A stretch of 64,000 nt of DNA from Chimaeribacter arupi. Lineage in GTDB: Bacteria; Pseudomonadota; Gammaproteobacteria; Enterobacterales; Enterobacteriaceae. The translations under genes and the position numbers were made by a program. Under the pieces are notes generated by a model. The model ran no database searches. It had not been told where the DNA came from and saw only the letters and a list, made by a program, of their open reading frames with translations. Positions 27,490 to 37,100 of the stretch are shown piece after piece. The stretch covers positions 124,001-188,000 of the forward strand of contig NZ_PJZI01000002.1 in NCBI RefSeq assembly GCF_002858805.1, given 5' to 3'. The stretch's first letter is position 1; each line of letters begins with the position of its first letter.

Positions 27490-28172
27490 GCTTCCTCCTG
27501 CAATTTGCCGTCACGCAGCCGCAGGCGGCGCTGGCAGCGGGCCGCCAGTTGCGCATCGTGGGTCACCAGGATAAGTGTGGTGGCGTAGTCGCGGTTCAGG
27601 GAGAACAGCAGATCGGCAATGCGGTCGCCGGTCTGGCGGTCGAGGTTGCCGGTCGGCTCATCGGCAAACAGCACTTTCGGGTGGCCGATAAAGGCCCGCG
27701 CCAGCGCCACCCGCTGCTGTTCACCGCCCGAGAGCTGCGCCGGCAGGTGGGTCAGACGCTGCCCCAGCCCCAGCTGCTCCAGCAACTGGCCCGCCTGTTC
27801 GCGGCTTTTGGCGTCGCTGTCGCCCCGCAGCAGCGCCGGAAGCTGCACGTTCTCCAGCGCGTTCAGCGTCGGCACCAGCATGAAGGACTGGAACACAAAC
27901 CCGACATTCTGCGCCCGCAGTGCGGCCCGCCCCTCTTCATCCAGCGCGGGCAGGGAGTGCCCCAGCAGCCGCACGTCGCCTTCGCTGCCGTCATCCAGCC
28001 CGGCGAGGATCCCAAGCAGCGTGGATTTACCGGAACCGGACTCGCCAATCAATGCCAGGGTCTGCGCGGGTTTGACAAGCAGGTCAACTCCGGTAAGGAT
28101 GGAAAGCCTGTGCTCACCCTGACCGACGTGTTTACTAAGATGATGAACTTCAAGAACGTTTTCCGCTGGCAT
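27486..28172 (-). CDS. ybbA: ABC transporter ATP-binding protein YbbA
   Basis: This 228-residue ATPase of the LolD/MacB type has 'GESGSGKSTLL' (Walker A), 'LSGGEQQRVALARA' (signature) and 'LFADEPTGNLD' (Walker B). It powers YbbP. Its start lies 33 bases inside the divergent tesA gene, so the two coding regions overlap at their 5' ends. Confidence 0.94.
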   Translation of the reverse strand: MPAENVLEVHHLSKHVGQGEHRLSILTGVDLLVKPAQTLALIGESGSGKSTLLGILAGLDDGSEGDVRLLGHSLPALDEEGRAALRAQNVGFVFQSFMLVPTLNALENVQLPALLRGDSDAKSREQAGQLLEQLGLGQRLTHLPAQLSGGEQQRVALARAFIGHPKVLFADEPTGNLDRQTGDRIADLLFSLNRDYATTLILVTHDAQLAARCQRRLRLRDGKLQEEA

Positions 28173-28778
28173 CTTCCCTTCCTTTTGCTGTTGGGATTAT
28201 TCAGTGTACGGGCAGCCGCTGCCGATACCCTGTTGATTTTAGGCGATAGTTTAAGCGCCGGTTACCGCATTCCCCTTGAGAACGCCTGGCCGTCACTGCT
28301 GGCGGACAAGTGGCAGGACTCGCCCGGCGCACCCAGGGTGGTGAACGCCAGCATCAGCGGCGACACCGCCACCCAGGGGCTGGCGCGCCTGCCCGCCCTG
28401 CTGAAAAAACACCAGCCGCGCTGGGTGTTGATTGAATTGGGCGCGAATGACGGCCTGCGCGGCTTTGCGCCGCAAGACATTCAGCAAACCCTGAGTAAGA
28501 TTATTACCCTGGTGAAACAGGCGGACGCCCAGCCGTTGCTGATGCAGATCCGCTTGCCCCCCAACTACGGGCGCCGTTACGGCGATGCGTTTTACGCTAT
28601 CTACCCGGCACTGGCAGCGCAGTACAACGTGCCGCTGCTGCCGTTTTTCATGGAACAGGTCGCGATCAAACCGCAATGGATGCAGGAAGATGGCCTCCAC
28701 CCCAACCGGGATGCCCAGCCGTTTATTGCCGGCTGGATGGCTGAGCGCCTGAATCCTTTAGTAAATCATGCGTCTTGA
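28140..28778 (+). CDS. tesA: Periplasmic acyl-CoA thioesterase I/protease I/lysophospholipase
   Basis: This 212-residue SGNH hydrolase has a signal peptide ending near 'VRAAA' followed by 'DTLLILGDSLSAGYR' with the nucleophile Ser, the Gly and Asn blocks ('NASISGDT', 'LGANDGLR') and a C-terminal 'DGLHPN' with the Asp-His pair. It hydrolyses acyl thioesters and lysophospholipids in the periplasm. ATG 28140 follows the E. coli start; ATG 28143 is directly next. Confidence 0.95.
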   Translation: MMNFKNVFRWHLPFLLLLGLFSVRAAAADTLLILGDSLSAGYRIPLENAWPSLLADKWQDSPGAPRVVNASISGDTATQGLARLPALLKKHQPRWVLIELGANDGLRGFAPQDIQQTLSKIITLVKQADAQPLLMQIRLPPNYGRRYGDAFYAIYPALAAQYNVPLLPFFMEQVAIKPQWMQEDGLHPNRDAQPFIAGWMAERLNPLVNHAS

Positions 28779-28806
28779 AAAATAGGGCCCTTTAACAGGT
28801 AAAGTT

Positions 28807-29586
28807 ATGCAAAAAGCGGTACTGATTACCGGCTGCTCCAGCGGCATCGGCCTGATTGCCGCCCAGGCGCTGCGCAACCACGGTTACCGGGTGCTGGCCG
28901 CCTGCCGTAAAGAAGAGGATGTCGACAACCTGCGCCAGCTCGGGTTTGAGAGCCTGGCGCTGGACCTGGATGACCCGGCCTGCGTTGATCGCGCGGCCGA
29001 TGAGGTGATCGCGCTGACCGGCAACCGGCTGTATGGCCTGTTCAATAACGCCGGGTTCGGCGTGTACGGCCCGCTCAACACCCTGAGCCGCAGCCAGCTC
29101 GAGGGGCAGTTCGCCAGCAACCTGTTCGGCGTCCACCAGCTGACCATGCGCCTGCTGCCGGCGATGCTGCCGCACGGCGAGGGGCGCATCATCCAGACCA
29201 GTTCGGTGATGGGGCTGGTCAGCACGCCCGGCCGCGGCGCCTATGCCGCCAGCAAATACGCGCTTGAGGCGTGGTCTGACACCCTGCGCATGGAGCTGCA
29301 CGGCACCGGCATTCAGGTCAGCCTGATTGAACCCGGCCCGCTGAGCACCCGCTTCACCCAGAACGTCAACCAGTCACAGCACGATAAGCCGGTCAAAAAT
29401 CCGGGCATTGCCGCACGTTTCACCCTGCCGCCGGAGGCGGTATTGCCCAAATTGCGCCATGCTTTAGAGAGTCCGTCGGCCCGCCTGCGCTACCCGGTGA
29501 CCTTAGTGGCCCACGCGCTCGGCCTCCTGCGCCGGGTGCTGCCGGGCCGGGTGCTGGATATGTTGCTGCGCGGCGGCGGCGGGTAA
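28807..29586 (+). CDS. ybbO: Short-chain dehydrogenase YbbO
   Basis: This 259-residue SDR has the NADP-binding 'ITGCSSGIGLIAAQAL', 'NNAGFGVYGP' and the catalytic 'YAASKYALEAW'. E. coli YbbO reduces fatty aldehydes with NADP(H). It lies 28 bp after tesA, in keeping with a fatty-acyl theme. The C-terminus has a hydrophobic patch ('VTLVAHALGLLRRVLPG'). Confidence 0.93.
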   Translation: MQKAVLITGCSSGIGLIAAQALRNHGYRVLAACRKEEDVDNLRQLGFESLALDLDDPACVDRAADEVIALTGNRLYGLFNNAGFGVYGPLNTLSRSQLEGQFASNLFGVHQLTMRLLPAMLPHGEGRIIQTSSVMGLVSTPGRGAYAASKYALEAWSDTLRMELHGTGIQVSLIEPGPLSTRFTQNVNQSQHDKPVKNPGIAARFTLPPEAVLPKLRHALESPSARLRYPVTLVAHALGLLRRVLPGRVLDMLLRGGGG

Positions 29587-29659
29587 ATCAATCGGACCGG
29601 GGGGTTGAAGCGCCACAGGCCGCCCCCATCTACCGTTAAAACGGATGAGAGAGAATGCC

Positions 29660-30517
29660 ATGCTAGCACAAGCCACAGTTGTAGAGATTACCGAAGCCAA
29701 CCTGCACCAGACGCTGGAACAGTCGATGACTGTGCCGGTGCTGTTCTATTTCTGGTCTGAGCGCAGCCCGCATTGCCAGGAGCTCACCCCGCTGCTCGAC
29801 CGGCTGGCCGCCGACTACGCCGGGCAGTTTGTGCTGGCGAAAGTGGATTGTGACGCACAACAGATGGTCGCTTCCCAGTTCGGCCTGCGCGCTATCCCCA
29901 CGGTCTACCTGTTTAAAGAGGGCCAGCCGGTAGACGGTTTCCAGGGGCCGCAGCCGGAAGAGGCGGTACGCGCCCTGCTGGAAAAAGTGCTGCCGAAACC
30001 GGAAGAGCTGAAAGCCGCCGAAGGGGCGGAGCTGATGCAGGAAGGGCGTTACAATGAGGCGCTGCCGCTGCTGAAAGAGGCCTGGCAGCTCAGCAACCAG
30101 AACAGCGAGATCGGCTTCCTGCTGGCGGAAACCCAGTTGCAGCTGAACCGCAGTGACGAGGCCGAAGCGGTGCTGGCGGTGGTGCCGTTGCAGGACCGTG
30201 ACACCCGTTATCAGGGGCTGGTGGCGCAGATCGAACTGCTGAAGCAGGCGGCTGACACCCCGGAGATTCAGCAACTGCAACAGCAGATGGCTGACGCCCC
30301 GGAAGACGCCGAGCTGGCGCTGAAACTTTCGCTGCAACTGCACCAGGTCGGGCGCAATGAAGAGGCGCTGGAGCTGCTGATGGGCTTCCTGAAAAAAGAC
30401 CTGGCGGCAGCCAACGGCGGCGCGCGTAAAACGCTGATGGACATCCTCGCGGCGCTGGGCACCGGTGATGCGCTGGCGGCGAAATACCGTCGTCAGCTCT
30501 ATTCACTGCTTTACTGA
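29660..30517 (+). CDS. cnoX: Chaperedoxin CnoX (YbbN)
   Basis: This 285-residue protein joins an N-terminal thioredoxin domain to tetratricopeptide-like repeats. The active site is 'SPHC' rather than CxxC, so it is not a normal oxidoreductase; E. coli CnoX has SQHC. It shields proteins from oxidation during hypochlorous stress and passes them to GroEL. The start at 29660 is chosen because GAGAG precedes it; ATG 29645 would add five residues. Confidence 0.94.
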   Translation: MLAQATVVEITEANLHQTLEQSMTVPVLFYFWSERSPHCQELTPLLDRLAADYAGQFVLAKVDCDAQQMVASQFGLRAIPTVYLFKEGQPVDGFQGPQPEEAVRALLEKVLPKPEELKAAEGAELMQEGRYNEALPLLKEAWQLSNQNSEIGFLLAETQLQLNRSDEAEAVLAVVPLQDRDTRYQGLVAQIELLKQAADTPEIQQLQQQMADAPEDAELALKLSLQLHQVGRNEEALELLMGFLKKDLAAANGGARKTLMDILAALGTGDALAAKYRRQLYSLLY

Positions 30518-30720
30518 TTCCGCCCCGTCCCATCATCCGCGGAGCCGGCTGTTCCGGCCGGCTCCCTGCCCTGTTCTCACCCTTCTTATACACTTTTTCT
30601 GTTTTTTTCCGCCGTGAACACGGGGCGCTTGCCCGTGCCTGACGGCAGGTTCATGATCCGCCGGCTAAGGCGAAAGGGTTTCGCCGGTGTTCCCCCGGGC
30701 TGACTGACAGGAGTGTGACT

Positions 30721-31626
30721 ATGTTTACCGTAATTCCGATTATTGTGGTGCTGGCGCTGGTGATTGTGTTTGCCGGGGTCAAAACGGTGCCGCAGGGCTA
30801 CCAGTGGACGGTGGAACGGTTCGGCCGCTACACCAAAACGCTGATGCCGGGCCTGAACCTGTTGGTGCCGTTTATGGATCGCATCGGGCGTAAAATCAAC
30901 ATGATGGAGCAGGTGCTGGATATCCCTTCGCAGGAAATCATCTCGCGTGATAACGCCAACGTCTCGATTGACGCGGTCTGCTTTATCCAGGTGATCGACC
31001 CGGCGCGCGCCGCCTATGAGGTGAGCAACCTGGAGCTGGCCATCGTGAACCTGACGATGACCAACATCCGTACGGTGCTCGGCTCCATGGAGCTGGACGA
31101 GATGCTGTCGCAGCGTGACAACATCAATACCCGGCTGTTGCAGATTGTGGATGAGGCGACCAACCCGTGGGGCATCAAAATCACCCGCATTGAAATCCGC
31201 GATGTCCGCCCGCCGGCTGAACTGATTGACTCCATGAACGCGCAGATGAAGGCAGAACGTACCAAACGCGCCTATATTCTGGAGGCGGAAGGGGTACGGC
31301 AGGCAGCGATCCTGCGCGCCGAGGGGGACAAGCAGTCCCAGATCCTGAAAGCGGAAGGGGAGCGCCAGTCAGCATTCTTACAGGCTGAGGCGCGCGAACG
31401 GGCGGCGCTGGCGGAAGCACAGGCCACCCAACTGGTCTCTGAGGCGATCGCTGCCGGGAATATCCAGGCGATCAACTATTTTGTCGCACAGAAATACACC
31501 GACGCGCTGCAACAGATCGGCTCTGCGCCTAACAGCAAAGTGATCATGATGCCGGTGGATGCCACCAGCCTGATGGGATCGATTGGCGGTATTGCGGAAT
31601 TACTGGGCGAAACCAAAGGAAAATAA
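30721..31626 (+). CDS. qmcA: SPFH/stomatin-family membrane protease modulator QmcA
   Basis: This 301-residue protein has one N-terminal membrane segment, then the SPFH domain ('[23 protein letters not shown]' region) and an Ala/Glu-rich coiled coil ('[19 protein letters not shown]' region). E. coli QmcA is linked to FtsH-HflKC quality control. ATG 30721 follows AGGAG; a GTG six bases upstream is the alternative. ybbJ begins two bases after its stop. Confidence 0.94.
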   Translation: MFTVIPIIVVLALVIVFAGVKTVPQGYQWTVERFGRYTKTLMPGLNLLVPFMDRIGRKINMMEQVLDIPSQEIISRDNANVSIDAVCFIQVIDPARAAYEVSNLELAIVNLTMTNIRTVLGSMELDEMLSQRDNINTRLLQIVDEATNPWGIKITRIEIRDVRPPAELIDSMNAQMKAERTKRAYILEAEGVRQAAILRAEGDKQSQILKAEGERQSAFLQAEARERAALAEAQATQLVSEAIAAGNIQAINYFVAQKYTDALQQIGSAPNSKVIMMPVDATSLMGSIGGIAELLGETKGK

Positions 31627-31628
31627 CG

Positions 31629-32084
31629 ATGTGGCAGACGCTGGTGATTCATCCCCATTGGTTCTGGCTGTCGCTGGGCGGCCTGCTGCTGGTGGCGGAG
31701 ATGCTGGGGGCCGGCGGTTATCTGCTCTGGAGCGGCATGGCCGCCATGCTGACCGGGCTGCTGGTGTGGATTATCCCGGTGGGCTGGGAGATGCAGGCGC
31801 TGATTTTCGCCCTGCTGACTCTGCTGGCGGCGGTAAGCTGGTGGTACTGGCTCTCCCGCCGTACGGCCTCCCGCCCTGCCCGGCCGCTTAACCGGCGCGG
31901 CGAACAGCTGATCGGCACCCGTGCCACGCTGCATACGCCGCTGGAGAATGGGTATGGCCGCATCACCATCGGTGACAGCAGCTGGCGGATGCACTGCACC
32001 CAGCCGTTACAGCCGGGTGATGACGTCGAAGTGGTGGCGGTCGAGGGCATTACGCTTGAAGTGCGCCGCGTGCCGCCACGCTGA
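31629..32084 (+). CDS. ybbJ: NfeD-like membrane protein YbbJ
   Basis: This 151-residue protein has three to four N-terminal membrane helices followed by an OB-fold domain ('GEQLIGTRATLHTPLENGYGRI' region to 'GDDVEVVAVEG'). NfeD proteins work with SPFH partners; the immediate adjacency to qmcA supports that. Confidence 0.92.
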   Translation: MWQTLVIHPHWFWLSLGGLLLVAEMLGAGGYLLWSGMAAMLTGLLVWIIPVGWEMQALIFALLTLLAAVSWWYWLSRRTASRPARPLNRRGEQLIGTRATLHTPLENGYGRITIGDSSWRMHCTQPLQPGDDVEVVAVEGITLEVRRVPPR

Positions 32085-32087
32085 TCG

Positions 32088-32519
32088 CTACGCCTGAGGG
32101 GCCGCGGGGCGGCAGCAGCCGGGCGCGCTATCGTTGCCGATCAGGGTGTCAATAATCGGGCAGCTCGCCCCGGCATCGCCAGGGCACTGCGCCGCCAGAT
32201 CCAGCAGCCGCGCCTGCATTTTCTGCAACTCGTCAATGTGCCGCCCAATCTCGGCGGCCTTTTCCAGCGTCCGTGCTTTGACATCCGCACTGTGGCGATC
32301 CGGGTTATGGAACAGCGCCAGCAGTTCCCGGCACTCATCCAGCGTGAACCCGACCTGCCGTGCCTGCCGCAGCAACGTCAGCTCCTCGATATGTTTTACA
32401 CTGTAACTGCGGTAGCCGTTCTCACTGCGCGCCGGCAGGGTGACCAGCCCTTTCTCTTCGTAGAAACGGATGGCCTTGCTGGTCAGGCCGGTTTTTTTCG
32501 CCACGTCACTGATGTTCAT
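32088..32519 (-). CDS. cueR: Copper-responsive MerR-type activator CueR
   Basis: This 143-residue regulator has an N-terminal MerR helix-turn-helix ('[20 protein letters not shown]'), a long dimerisation helix and the Cu(I)-binding loop Cys112-x7-Cys120 in 'CPGDAGASC', plus a terminal Cys135-Cys136 pair as in E. coli. The ATG at 32519 is fixed by homology; the frame is open upstream across the copA promoter. It is divergent from its target copA. Confidence 0.96.
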   Translation of the reverse strand: MNISDVAKKTGLTSKAIRFYEEKGLVTLPARSENGYRSYSVKHIEELTLLRQARQVGFTLDECRELLALFHNPDRHSADVKARTLEKAAEIGRHIDELQKMQARLLDLAAQCPGDAGASCPIIDTLIGNDSAPGCCRPAAPQA

Positions 32520-32530
32520 CTTGCTGCCCC

Positions 32531-32561
32531 TTGACCTTCCTGTTACTGGAAGGTTTATTCT
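32531..32561 (+). promoter_or_regulatory. CueR-controlled copA promoter
   Basis: The palindrome ACCTTCC-N7-GGAAGGT (32534-32554) lies between TTGACC (-35, 32531-32536) and TATTCT (-10, 32556-32561). The spacer is 19 bp, the overlong spacing that MerR-family activators correct by twisting DNA. Confidence 0.93.
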
Positions 32562-32625
32562 GTCACAAGTCGGCATACCCGTACACTTATCATACCGGCC
32601 CGGTGGCCGGTGAGAGGAGGAGATT

Positions 32626-35388
32626 ATGACCACCACTACCCTGCTCGCCCTGAACGGGCTGAGCTGCCAACACTGCGTGAAGCGCGTGCAAAGCACGCTG
32701 GAGGCGCTGCCGGACGTCACGGCGGCCGATGTCGGGCTGCATTATGCGCGTGTCAGCGGCACGGCCCCGGCCGGGCAGCTGATCCAGAGCATCGAACAGG
32801 CCGGGTATCACGCCACGCTGGCTGACCAGGCTGACACTGAGCTCACCCTCAGCGGGCTGAGCTGCGGCCACTGTATCGGGGCGGTGCAAAAAGCGTTAAG
32901 TGCCGTGCCGGGCGTGGAGATGGCAGAGGTGACGCTGGATCGCGCGCGGGTGTTTGGCGAGGCCGACCCGGCAGTGCTGATTGCCGCAGTGACGGAGGCC
33001 GGTTATCACGCAGCGGAGAGCAGCCACCCAAAAACTGAGCCGCTGCCCGATGCAGCACCCTCCCTGCCGGAACCCACGGCGGCGGCTCAGAACAGGGTTC
33101 CGGCCCCAGCCGCCCCGCTGGCTGATGCGCCGCAGGCGGCAGACACACACAGCTACCCTCTGCTTATCAGCGGCATGAGCTGTGCCAGCTGTGTCAGTAA
33201 AGTCCATCAGGCCCTGCAACAGGTGCCGGGCGTGGAGCAGGCGCGGGTAAACCTCGCCGATCGCAGTGCGCTGGTCACCGGTAAGCCTGATCAGGCGGCG
33301 TTAATCGCTGCCGTGGCCGCGGCCGGATATGGCGCGGAAATTATCGAAGATGATACCGAACGGCGCGAACGCCAGCAGCAGACCAGCCGTGCCGCATTCC
33401 GGCGGTTCAGCTGGCAGGCGGCGCTGGCGCTGGCTGTGGGCATTCCGCTGATGGCCTGGGGGCTGTTCGGCGGCACGATGTCGGTCACCGCGCAGAACCA
33501 GAGCAACTGGCTGATGGTCGGGGTGCTGACGCTGGCCGTGATGTGCATCGCCGGCGGGCATTTCTACCGTAACGCCTGGCTGAGCCTGACCCACCGCAGC
33601 GCCACCATGGATACGCTGATCGCGCTGGGCACCGGCGCGGCCTGGATCTACTCAATGATCGTCAACCTGTGGCCGCAGCATTTCCCGCCGCAGGCGCGCC
33701 ATCTCTATTACGAAGCCAGCGTGATGATCATCGGCCTGATTAACCTCGGCCATGCCCTCGAACAGCGTGCGCGCCAGCGATCCTCCCAGGCGCTGGAGCG
33801 GCTGCTGGACTTGACCCCGCCCACCGCACGGGTCGTGGACGATCAGGGCGAACGCACGCTGCCGCTGGCGGAGGTACAGCCCGGAATGGCGCTGCGGCTG
33901 ACCACCGGTGACCGGGTTCCGGTAGACGGTGACATCGTGCGCGGCGAAGCCTGGGTAGACGAAGCCATGCTGACTGGGGAGCCGGTGGCGCAACACAAAG
34001 CCGCGGGCGCACGCCTGCATGCCGGGACGCAAGTCACTGACGGCAGCGTGGTGTTCCGCGCGGATGCCGTCGGCAACCAGACCACGCTGGCGCGCATTAT
34101 CCGGCTGGTGCGGCAGGCGCAGAGCAGCAAACCGGAAATCGGCCAGCTGGCGGATAAGATCTCGGCAGTATTTGTGCCGGTGGTGGTGCTGATTGCCCTG
34201 TTCAGCGCACTGCTCTGGTACCTGTTCGGCCCCGCCCCGCAGGGCATCTATATGCTGGTGGTCGCGACCACCGTGCTGATCATCGCCTGCCCCTGTGCGC
34301 TCGGGCTGGCGACGCCGATGTCGATTATCGCCGGGGTCGGCCGCGCGGCGGAGCTGGGCGTGTTGATCCGTGATGCGGACGCCCTGCAAAAAGCCAGCAC
34401 CCTCGACACGCTGGTGTTCGACAAGACCGGCACCCTGACGCAGGGGCAGCCCACCCTCACCGACATTGAGACGGTAAACGGCATCGCTGATGCTCAGGCG
34501 CTGCGCTGGGCAGCCGCACTGGAGCAGGGGTCCCATCACCCGCTGGCGCAGGCGATCCTGGCACGCGCCGGTGAGCAGGCCCTGCCGGAGGCAACAGATT
34601 TCCGCACGCTGGGCGGGCTGGGGCTGCAAGGCACAGTGGAAGGCCATGCGCTGTTGCTTGGCAACCCGGCATTGATGGCGCAGCAACAGGTGGACATCAC
34701 CGCGCTGGAGGCCGCCCTGCAACAGCACACCACGCAGGGTGCCACGCCGGTGCTGCTGGCGGTGAACGGAAAAGCGGCCGCCTTGTTTGCGCTGCGCGAC
34801 CCGCTGCGGGCCGACAGCCCGCAGGCGCTGCAACGCCTGCACCAGCAAGGCTACCGGCTGGTGATGCTGACCGGGGATAACCCGCACACTGCGGCGGCCA
34901 TTGCGCGCGAAGCCGGGATTGATCAGGTGATCGCCGGGGTGCTGCCGGACGGCAAAGCTGACGCCATCCTGCGCCTGCAACAGGCGGGCCACCGGGTGGC
35001 GATGGTGGGTGACGGCATCAATGACGCCCCGGCGCTGGCGCAGGCGGAGGTCGGCATCGCGATGGGCGGCGGCAGTGACGTGGCGATAGAGTCCGCCGCA
35101 ATGACCCTGATGCGCCCGTCGCTGGCCGGCGTGGCTGACGCGATTGAACTCTCCCGCGCCACGCTGCGCAATATGAAGCAGAACCTGTTGGGTGCGTTTA
35201 TCTATAACAGCCTCGGGATCCCGGTGGCGGCCGGGGTGCTCTACCCGTTCACCGGCGCGCTGCTCAGCCCGGTGATTGCCGGGGCGGCGATGGCGCTCTC
35301 GTCCATTACCGTGGTGGCCAACGCCAACCGGCTGCTGCGTTTCACCCCCAAAACCTCACCCTCTGAACCTTCTGCCCGGCAGAAATAG
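32626..35388 (+). CDS. copA: Cu(I)-exporting P1B-type ATPase CopA, three metal-binding domains
   Basis: This 920-residue pump is longer than E. coli CopA (834). Three N-terminal heavy-metal domains are visible with CxxC at Cys14/17, Cys80/83 and Cys186/189; the second and third are joined by a Pro/Ala-rich linker at about 135-172. The catalytic core has 'MLTGEPV', the membrane 'CPC' in 'IACPCALG', the phosphorylation site 'DKTGT', the nucleotide motif 'HHP' and '[10 protein letters not shown]'. It exports Cu(I) across the inner membrane and is induced by CueR. The extra domain probably tunes regulation or chaperone delivery. Confidence 0.96.
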   Translation: MTTTTLLALNGLSCQHCVKRVQSTLEALPDVTAADVGLHYARVSGTAPAGQLIQSIEQAGYHATLADQADTELTLSGLSCGHCIGAVQKALSAVPGVEMAEVTLDRARVFGEADPAVLIAAVTEAGYHAAESSHPKTEPLPDAAPSLPEPTAAAQNRVPAPAAPLADAPQAADTHSYPLLISGMSCASCVSKVHQALQQVPGVEQARVNLADRSALVTGKPDQAALIAAVAAAGYGAEIIEDDTERRERQQQTSRAAFRRFSWQAALALAVGIPLMAWGLFGGTMSVTAQNQSNWLMVGVLTLAVMCIAGGHFYRNAWLSLTHRSATMDTLIALGTGAAWIYSMIVNLWPQHFPPQARHLYYEASVMIIGLINLGHALEQRARQRSSQALERLLDLTPPTARVVDDQGERTLPLAEVQPGMALRLTTGDRVPVDGDIVRGEAWVDEAMLTGEPVAQHKAAGARLHAGTQVTDGSVVFRADAVGNQTTLARIIRLVRQAQSSKPEIGQLADKISAVFVPVVVLIALFSALLWYLFGPAPQGIYMLVVATTVLIIACPCALGLATPMSIIAGVGRAAELGVLIRDADALQKASTLDTLVFDKTGTLTQGQPTLTDIETVNGIADAQALRWAAALEQGSHHPLAQAILARAGEQALPEATDFRTLGGLGLQGTVEGHALLLGNPALMAQQQVDITALEAALQQHTTQGATPVLLAVNGKAAALFALRDPLRADSPQALQRLHQQGYRLVMLTGDNPHTAAAIAREAGIDQVIAGVLPDGKADAILRLQQAGHRVAMVGDGINDAPALAQAEVGIAMGGGSDVAIESAAMTLMRPSLAGVADAIELSRATLRNMKQNLLGAFIYNSLGIPVAAGVLYPFTGALLSPVIAGAAMALSSITVVANANRLLRFTPKTSPSEPSARQK

Positions 35389-35501
35389 CGGTTCCGGCCG
35401 GGCGCCCTGCCCGGCCGGCCTGCGAATTCAGCCTAATCCCCCTACACCTGCGCGGCGCGAGCGGGTAGCATGGAACCCTGATTGATTGGGAGCCTCGTTG
35501 T

Positions 35502-36317
35502 ATGGGTAACATGCTGTACCGTCTCGCCACGTTTCTCGGCCTGATTTCGCCGATGGCATACGCCTATCCGGCCATTGACCTCAGCCTGCCGGGCGATCGC
35601 CATTTGCATCTGGTGGGCAGCATCCATATGGGCACCATGGACATGTCCCCGTTGCCGGAAACCCTGCTGGCGCGGCTGAAAACAGCGGATGCGCTGATTG
35701 TGGAGGCGGACATCAGCGGCAGTGAGTCGCCGTTTGGCGAGCCGGTGCCGCAACCGCCGCTGGCCGAGCGCCTGCCGGCCGCCCAGTACCAGCGCTTCCT
35801 CGCCATTTGTGACACCCTCTCCGCCAATGAGGCGCAGCTTGACCCGCTGCCCGCCTGGCAGGTGGCGCTGATGTTGCAGGCCCGGCAGGCACAACAGCTC
35901 GGCCTGCGGCCGGAGTATGGCGTCGACTACCAGCTGATCGCTGCCGCCCACACCCAGCACACACGCATTATTGAGCTGGAGGGGCCGCAGCAGCAGGTGG
36001 ACCTGTTGCTGCAACTGCCGCAGGACGGGCTGATGCTGCTGGAAGATACCCTGACCCACTGGCACACCAATGCCCGGCTGTTGCAGACCATGATGGGCTG
36101 GTGGATGGACAACTCCCCCAGGGCGCGGAGTAAAGCGCTGCCTTCAACCTTCAGCAACGATCTGTATGACGTGCTGATGCACCAGCGTAACCAGCGCTGG
36201 CAGCAACAACTGGCGGCACTTCCGGCCGGGCACTATGTGGTGGCCGTCGGGGCGTTGCATCTGTATGGCGAGGGGAACTTGCCGGATTTGTTGAAAGCGG
36301 GCAGTGGTGCGGGCTAA
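35502..36317 (+). CDS. ybaP: TraB/GumN family protein YbaP
   Basis: This 271-residue protein has a possible signal peptide ('LATFLGLISPMAYAYP'). The TIKI/TraB metalloprotease-like motifs are present: 'VGSIHMGT' with GxxH, 'EYGVDYQL' and 'AVGALHLYGEGNL'. Function in enterobacteria is unknown; a metalloprotease or metal-binding role is inferred from the fold. Its stop abuts the ChiX terminator on the other strand. Confidence 0.9.
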   Translation: MGNMLYRLATFLGLISPMAYAYPAIDLSLPGDRHLHLVGSIHMGTMDMSPLPETLLARLKTADALIVEADISGSESPFGEPVPQPPLAERLPAAQYQRFLAICDTLSANEAQLDPLPAWQVALMLQARQAQQLGLRPEYGVDYQLIAAAHTQHTRIIELEGPQQQVDLLLQLPQDGLMLLEDTLTHWHTNARLLQTMMGWWMDNSPRARSKALPSTFSNDLYDVLMHQRNQRWQQQLAALPAGHYVVAVGALHLYGEGNLPDLLKAGSGAG

Positions 36318-36405
36318 AAAAAGAGGCCAATATCGCTATTGGCCGTCAAAGAGGAATGACTTTTTTATTCATTATGGGCTTCGGCCCGCCCAGGGGCGGA
36401 ACCGG
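36316..36405 (-). ncRNA. chiX: Small RNA ChiX (MicM/SroB)
   Basis: On the minus strand the segment 36316-36361 is nearly identical to the 3' half of E. coli ChiX: the single-stranded 'TTCCTCTTTGACGG' seed (36343-36357), then the GGCCAATA/TATTGGCC hairpin (36325-36344) and T7. ChiX is an Hfq-bound RNA that silences chitoporin and chitobiose genes. The location between ybaP and ybaK is the same as in E. coli. The 5' hairpin differs in sequence (GGGC...GCCC near 36376-36391). The 5' end is estimated from TTGCAA-N18-TACCCT upstream and is uncertain by several bases. Confidence 0.87.
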
Positions 36406-36577
36406 CGGCGCTAGGGTATCAACCCGATGACGCGGTTTGCAACCGCCTTCATGCGCTTTCCGGCCCTGCGACCGAATGCCGGTTGATTTCCGGCGGCGAA
36501 TCAAACCATTACCCTGCACTTTTTTATTACCCGCGCCAGGCCATGTTTTTCACGGCACCGGCCCTCAGGAGGAGACG

Positions 36578-37060
36578 ATGACACCGGCGATTAAATTTCT
36601 CGAAAAACAGAAAGTGAAATTCACCCTTCACCCCTATGAGCATGACAGCCATGACACTCATTTTGGCGATGAAGCGGTGCGCAAACTGGGGCTGGATGCC
36701 CGGCAGGTCTATAAAACGCTGCTGGTGGCGCTGAACGGCGATGCCAAAGCGCTGGCGGTGGCGGTGACGCCGGTGGCCGGCCAGCTGGATTTAAAGAAAG
36801 TGGCGAAAGCGCTGGGCGCGAAGAAAGCAGAAATGGCGGACCCGGAACTGGCGCAGCGCACCACCGGGTATTTGCTGGGCGGCATCAGCCCGCTGGGGCA
36901 GAAAAAACGGTTGCCTACGGTGATCGACAGCCCGGCGCAGCAGTTCTCCACCATTTATGTCTCCGGCGGCAAACGCGGGCTGGACATTGAGCTGGCCCCG
37001 CAGGATTTGCAACGGTTGCTGAACGGCGTATTTGCGGATATCGCCAGGCTGTCGCCCTGA
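36578..37060 (+). CDS. ybaK: Cys-tRNA(Pro)/Cys-tRNA(Cys) deacylase YbaK
   Basis: This 160-residue protein of the prolyl-tRNA editing fold hydrolyses Cys mis-attached to tRNA-Pro. The motifs '[11 protein letters not shown]' with the conserved Lys and '[16 protein letters not shown]' are typical. AGGAGGAG precedes ATG 36578; the frame is open upstream through the chiX region without a better start. Confidence 0.95.
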   Translation: MTPAIKFLEKQKVKFTLHPYEHDSHDTHFGDEAVRKLGLDARQVYKTLLVALNGDAKALAVAVTPVAGQLDLKKVAKALGAKKAEMADPELAQRTTGYLLGGISPLGQKKRLPTVIDSPAQQFSTIYVSGGKRGLDIELAPQDLQRLLNGVFADIARLSP

Positions 37061-37092
37061 CCTGACCAGCCTGCGCCCGCAGGCTGGTCAGG
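37061..37092. terminator. Long hairpin between ybaK and ushA
   Basis: A perfect 14-bp stem (37061-37074 with 37079-37092) with GCCC loop begins right after the ybaK stop. There is no strong T-run on either side, so it may act as mRNA 3' protection as much as a terminator. Confidence 0.65.
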
Positions 37093-37100
37093 GCGTTCCG

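Noticed and set aside
30540-30564. GC-rich hairpin after cnoX (GGAGCCGG/CCGGCTCC)
   Set aside because: The stem is good but no T-run follows closely, so it could not be called a terminator with confidence.
36325-36366. Plus-strand terminator for ybaP
   Set aside because: The hairpin is better explained as the terminator of the minus-strand ChiX RNA, whose T-run is on that strand.
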